64,000 nucleotides of DNA from contig JANQPQ010000038.1 of the NCBI GenBank assembly GCA_028285445.1, positions 1 to 64,000 of the forward strand, read 5' to 3'. The stretch's first letter is position 1, and each line of letters begins with the position of its first letter. The notes beneath the pieces are model-generated. The model saw only the letters and a list, made by a program, of their open reading frames with translations. It ran no database searches and was not told the DNA's origin. This DNA is from Cyclobacteriaceae bacterium (lineage in GTDB: Bacteria; Bacteroidota; Bacteroidia; Cytophagales; Cyclobacteriaceae). A program made the translations under genes and the position numbers. Of the stretch, positions 62,514-64,000 are shown one piece after another.

Positions 62514-63302
62514 CTAAGATTTTTCTTGTCCGTCAAACCACTCTTTGAAGGAAGAGACTTTTTCCCTGCTAACAATAATTTCTTTATCGAAATCATCATC
62601 GATAAGCACTTTCAGTCTGCTATTTGAATAGACAATAACGTCTCGGATGGCATTGATATTTACTATGTAGGTACGGTTAACCCGGAAGAAGATTTTGGGG
62701 TCCAGAATTTCTTCCAGTTCTTCCAGTTTGTAGTCGATTACAAATTTGCGGCCTTGCGTAGTTCTGATAAAACCATTACGACCTTCGGCATAAAACACTG
62801 ATATTTCGTCGGTGGTTAAAGACCGGATATGTTCTCCCAGCTTAACCATAAATCTGCTCTTATAACTCTCCTTCCCCTGGATCTGGGCCAGCGCTTTACC
62901 GAGTAACTCCAGGTTGGCATTACTTTCATTGTCTGCCAGGTTTTCTTTTAGGGATTCGAATTTCTTCAGGCTTGAGGTGAGATCATCGAATGTTATAGGT
63001 TTCAAAAGGTAGTCGATGCTGTTAACCTTGAAGGCATTAATTGCATATTGATCAAAGGCAGTGGTGAAGATTACTGGCTTCGTAATTTTAACCTGGTCGA
63101 AAACTTCGAAGCTCAATCCATCGATTAGCTGTATATCCATGAATAGCAAATCCACGGATTGCTGGTGCTCCTTTAGCCACTCCACAGAACCTTGCACTGT
63201 CTGGATTTTTTCCACAACCTCAAGGTTCGGGTCGTACCGTTGAAGGTACCGTTCCAGCTTCTCAGCTGCAGGATGCTCATCTTCAATAATTAGAACTTTC
63301 AT
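62514..63302 (-). CDS. LytTR family response regulator
   Basis: A 262-residue regulator: receiver domain (about 1-115) with VLIIEDEHPAAEK, phospho-acceptor Asp in LLFMDIQLIDG and the Lys in LLKPITF, then a LytTR domain (about 155-260; FFRVNRTYIVNINAI). It is preceded by a kinase-like gene whose phospho-acceptor is missing, so the phosphoryl source is uncertain. A 9-bp inverted repeat lies 31 bases upstream of the ATG. Confidence 0.92.
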   Translation of the reverse strand: MKVLIIEDEHPAAEKLERYLQRYDPNLEVVEKIQTVQGSVEWLKEHQQSVDLLFMDIQLIDGLSFEVFDQVKITKPVIFTTAFDQYAINAFKVNSIDYLLKPITFDDLTSSLKKFESLKENLADNESNANLELLGKALAQIQGKESYKSRFMVKLGEHIRSLTTDEISVFYAEGRNGFIRTTQGRKFVIDYKLEELEEILDPKIFFRVNRTYIVNINAIRDVIVYSNSRLKVLIDDDFDKEIIVSREKVSSFKEWFDGQEKS

Positions 63303-63332
63303 TCAAATAAGTTCAGGTTGGTTAATAAATTC

Positions 63333-63362
63333 CTGTGTTAGCATTTCATGGCACTAACACAG
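63333..63362. promoter_or_regulatory. Inverted repeat upstream of the LytTR gene
   Basis: CTGTGTTAG (63333-63341) and CTAACACAG (63354-63362) are perfect 9-bp inverted arms around a 12-base spacer, in the 118-base gap between the kinase-like gene and the LytTR gene. It may be an operator dyad or an RNA hairpin; no T-run follows, so a terminator is unlikely. Confidence 0.55.
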
Positions 63363-63420
63363 TTGTAATTCTAATATTGAAGCAGGGTATAAAAGTAAAG
63401 TTGTGATCATATAGTCAATT

Positions 63421-64000
63421 TTAAATTACTATTTCTTCTGTACTCAATTCGAGGGCTGGTATTTTAATATAGCTTTCCCCGTAGGCTTCTACTTCAACCA
63501 CTGGCTTGTCACTGTAATATGCGTAAGCGCTTTGAAGTCTTTCCACAACACCGGTATCATACTTTTCAGGAAGCAGTTTTTCATTGGCCTTATGTTGAAC
63601 AATAAGGTAGCCATCACTTTCTATAAGAATTTGCAGAGACAGTGGCTGGTCTTTATTTATGATTGATCTTCTAACAATATTTTCAACAATTCCCGGCAAG
63701 GTTCCCGGTATGATCTGCCGATCCATGTCACCGGAACTGATTTGCACATCCAGGGTAATATTGTCATCATTTTGCACGTTCAGCAAAAAAATAAGGTTGC
63801 GTGCTGCCCGCACATCTTCTTCTAAACTTACTAATTCATTCTGCTTATTAGTAAGAATATAGCGATAAGCCAGTGACAATCTATCTATGTAATCTTCGGC
63901 ATCAACAGCATCTTTATGAACCAGCGTTATCAATGATTCCAGACTTTCATAGAGTAGATCGGGATTGATATCATTCTTAAAGCTCACGAATTCCTTTTCG
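63421..64000 (-). CDS. His_kinase-like protein, degenerate, 5' end beyond the window
   Basis: The open frame runs off the right edge, so only the C-terminal 193 residues are seen. It aligns with the His_kinase/ATPase half of LytS-type kinases: KNDINPDLLYESLESL replaces the usual Q-I-N-P-H-F-L-F-N-S-L, so the phospho-acceptor His is Asp; the N-box is VENIVRRS instead of VENAIKHN and the G-box motif is lost (VERLQSAYAYYS). A partner of the downstream LytTR regulator by position. Either a pseudokinase sensor or a phosphatase-like or scaffold protein; catalysis is unlikely. Confidence 0.75.
   Translation of the reverse strand, partial: EKEFVSFKNDINPDLLYESLESLITLVHKDAVDAEDYIDRLSLAYRYILTNKQNELVSLEEDVRAARNLIFLLNVQNDDNITLDVQISSGDMDRQIIPGTLPGIVENIVRRSIINKDQPLSLQILIESDGYLIVQHKANEKLLPEKYDTGVVERLQSAYAYYSDKPVVEVEAYGESYIKIPALELSTEEIVI

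Noticed and set aside
1-64000. tRNA genes, prophage, transposase or integron signs
   Set aside because: I scanned intergenic regions by eye and found no tRNA-like cloverleaf with CCA end, no transposase or integrase gene and no att-like direct repeats; a covariance search could still find short RNAs.

Overview
The window is ordinary chromosomal DNA of a Bacteroidota bacterium, most likely a Cytophagales-like marine or soil lineage; I cannot name the genus. The evidence is two proteins with C-terminal type IX secretion (T9SS) sorting domains, candidate promoters of the Bacteroidota type (-7 box TAnnTTTG), LytTR/His_kinase sensor pairs, menaquinone (MenA) rather than ubiquinone genes, and AddAB-like, arginine decarboxylase and CtlX-type proteins of the kind found in this phylum. 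Start codons are often TTG or GTG.

Layout. 1-84: tail of a 5S rRNA gene with a bidirectional terminator, so an rrn operon lies to the left. 83-3257 (minus): two YceI proteins, then a LytTR regulator with its histidine kinase. 3594-13037 (plus): an OmpA-like protein, the AddA-like/AddB-like helicase-nuclease pair, a SRAP (HMCES/YedK) protein, a DinB-fold protein and a membrane-anchored AraC regulator. 13205-15317 (plus): small membrane protein, Crp-like regulator and class III nucleotide cyclase. 15328-22567 (minus): AarF/ABC1 kinase with a TetR regulator, K+ channel, lipoprotein cyclophilin, thioredoxin and DnaE. 22766-25748 (plus): a small T9SS cargo and a secreted repeat protein with five exact-length 67-residue repeats and a C1q-like end. 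25745-31255 (minus): RsmG, a large Asp-box propeller protein, an ECF-type sigma factor and a glycosyltransferase. 31364-34474 (plus): Tgt, an LptF/G permease and an EamA transporter. 34632-41517: lipoproteins, a T9SS-secreted HzsA-related protein with one haem c motif, small membrane proteins, IspE and FabI.

41564-49732 (minus) is a tightly packed ten-gene run: NamZ, Fmt, FolA, an EutB/BhcB-like dehydratase, an EutC/BhcD-like reductase, an aminotransferase, an SDR, a small membrane protein, a macrodomain protein and a PqqB-like metallo-hydrolase. 49754-52399 holds an FtsX-like permease, a polyprenol mannosyltransferase and a HAD phosphatase. 52396-61376 is an arginine-centred locus: arginine decarboxylase diverges from a run with a DDAH/deiminase-like enzyme, CtlX, a deoxyhypusine-synthase-like enzyme, ArgS, a lipoprotein glutathione peroxidase, MenA, a tandem Usp and a SUI1 factor. 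The right end (minus) has a DUF4097 surface protein, a LytTR regulator and a histidine-kinase-like protein, cut by the window edge, whose phospho-acceptor His is replaced by Asp.

Most interesting to me: the Tgt enzyme has lost all four zinc ligands; the arginine decarboxylase/deiminase/CtlX/DHS-like/ArgS locus looks like an uncharacterised arginine-to-polyamine route; the dehydratase-reductase-aminotransferase trio could convert 3-hydroxyaspartate-type substrates; and the terminal LytTR system is driven by an apparent pseudokinase. I saw no CRISPR array, insertion sequence, prophage or tRNA gene.
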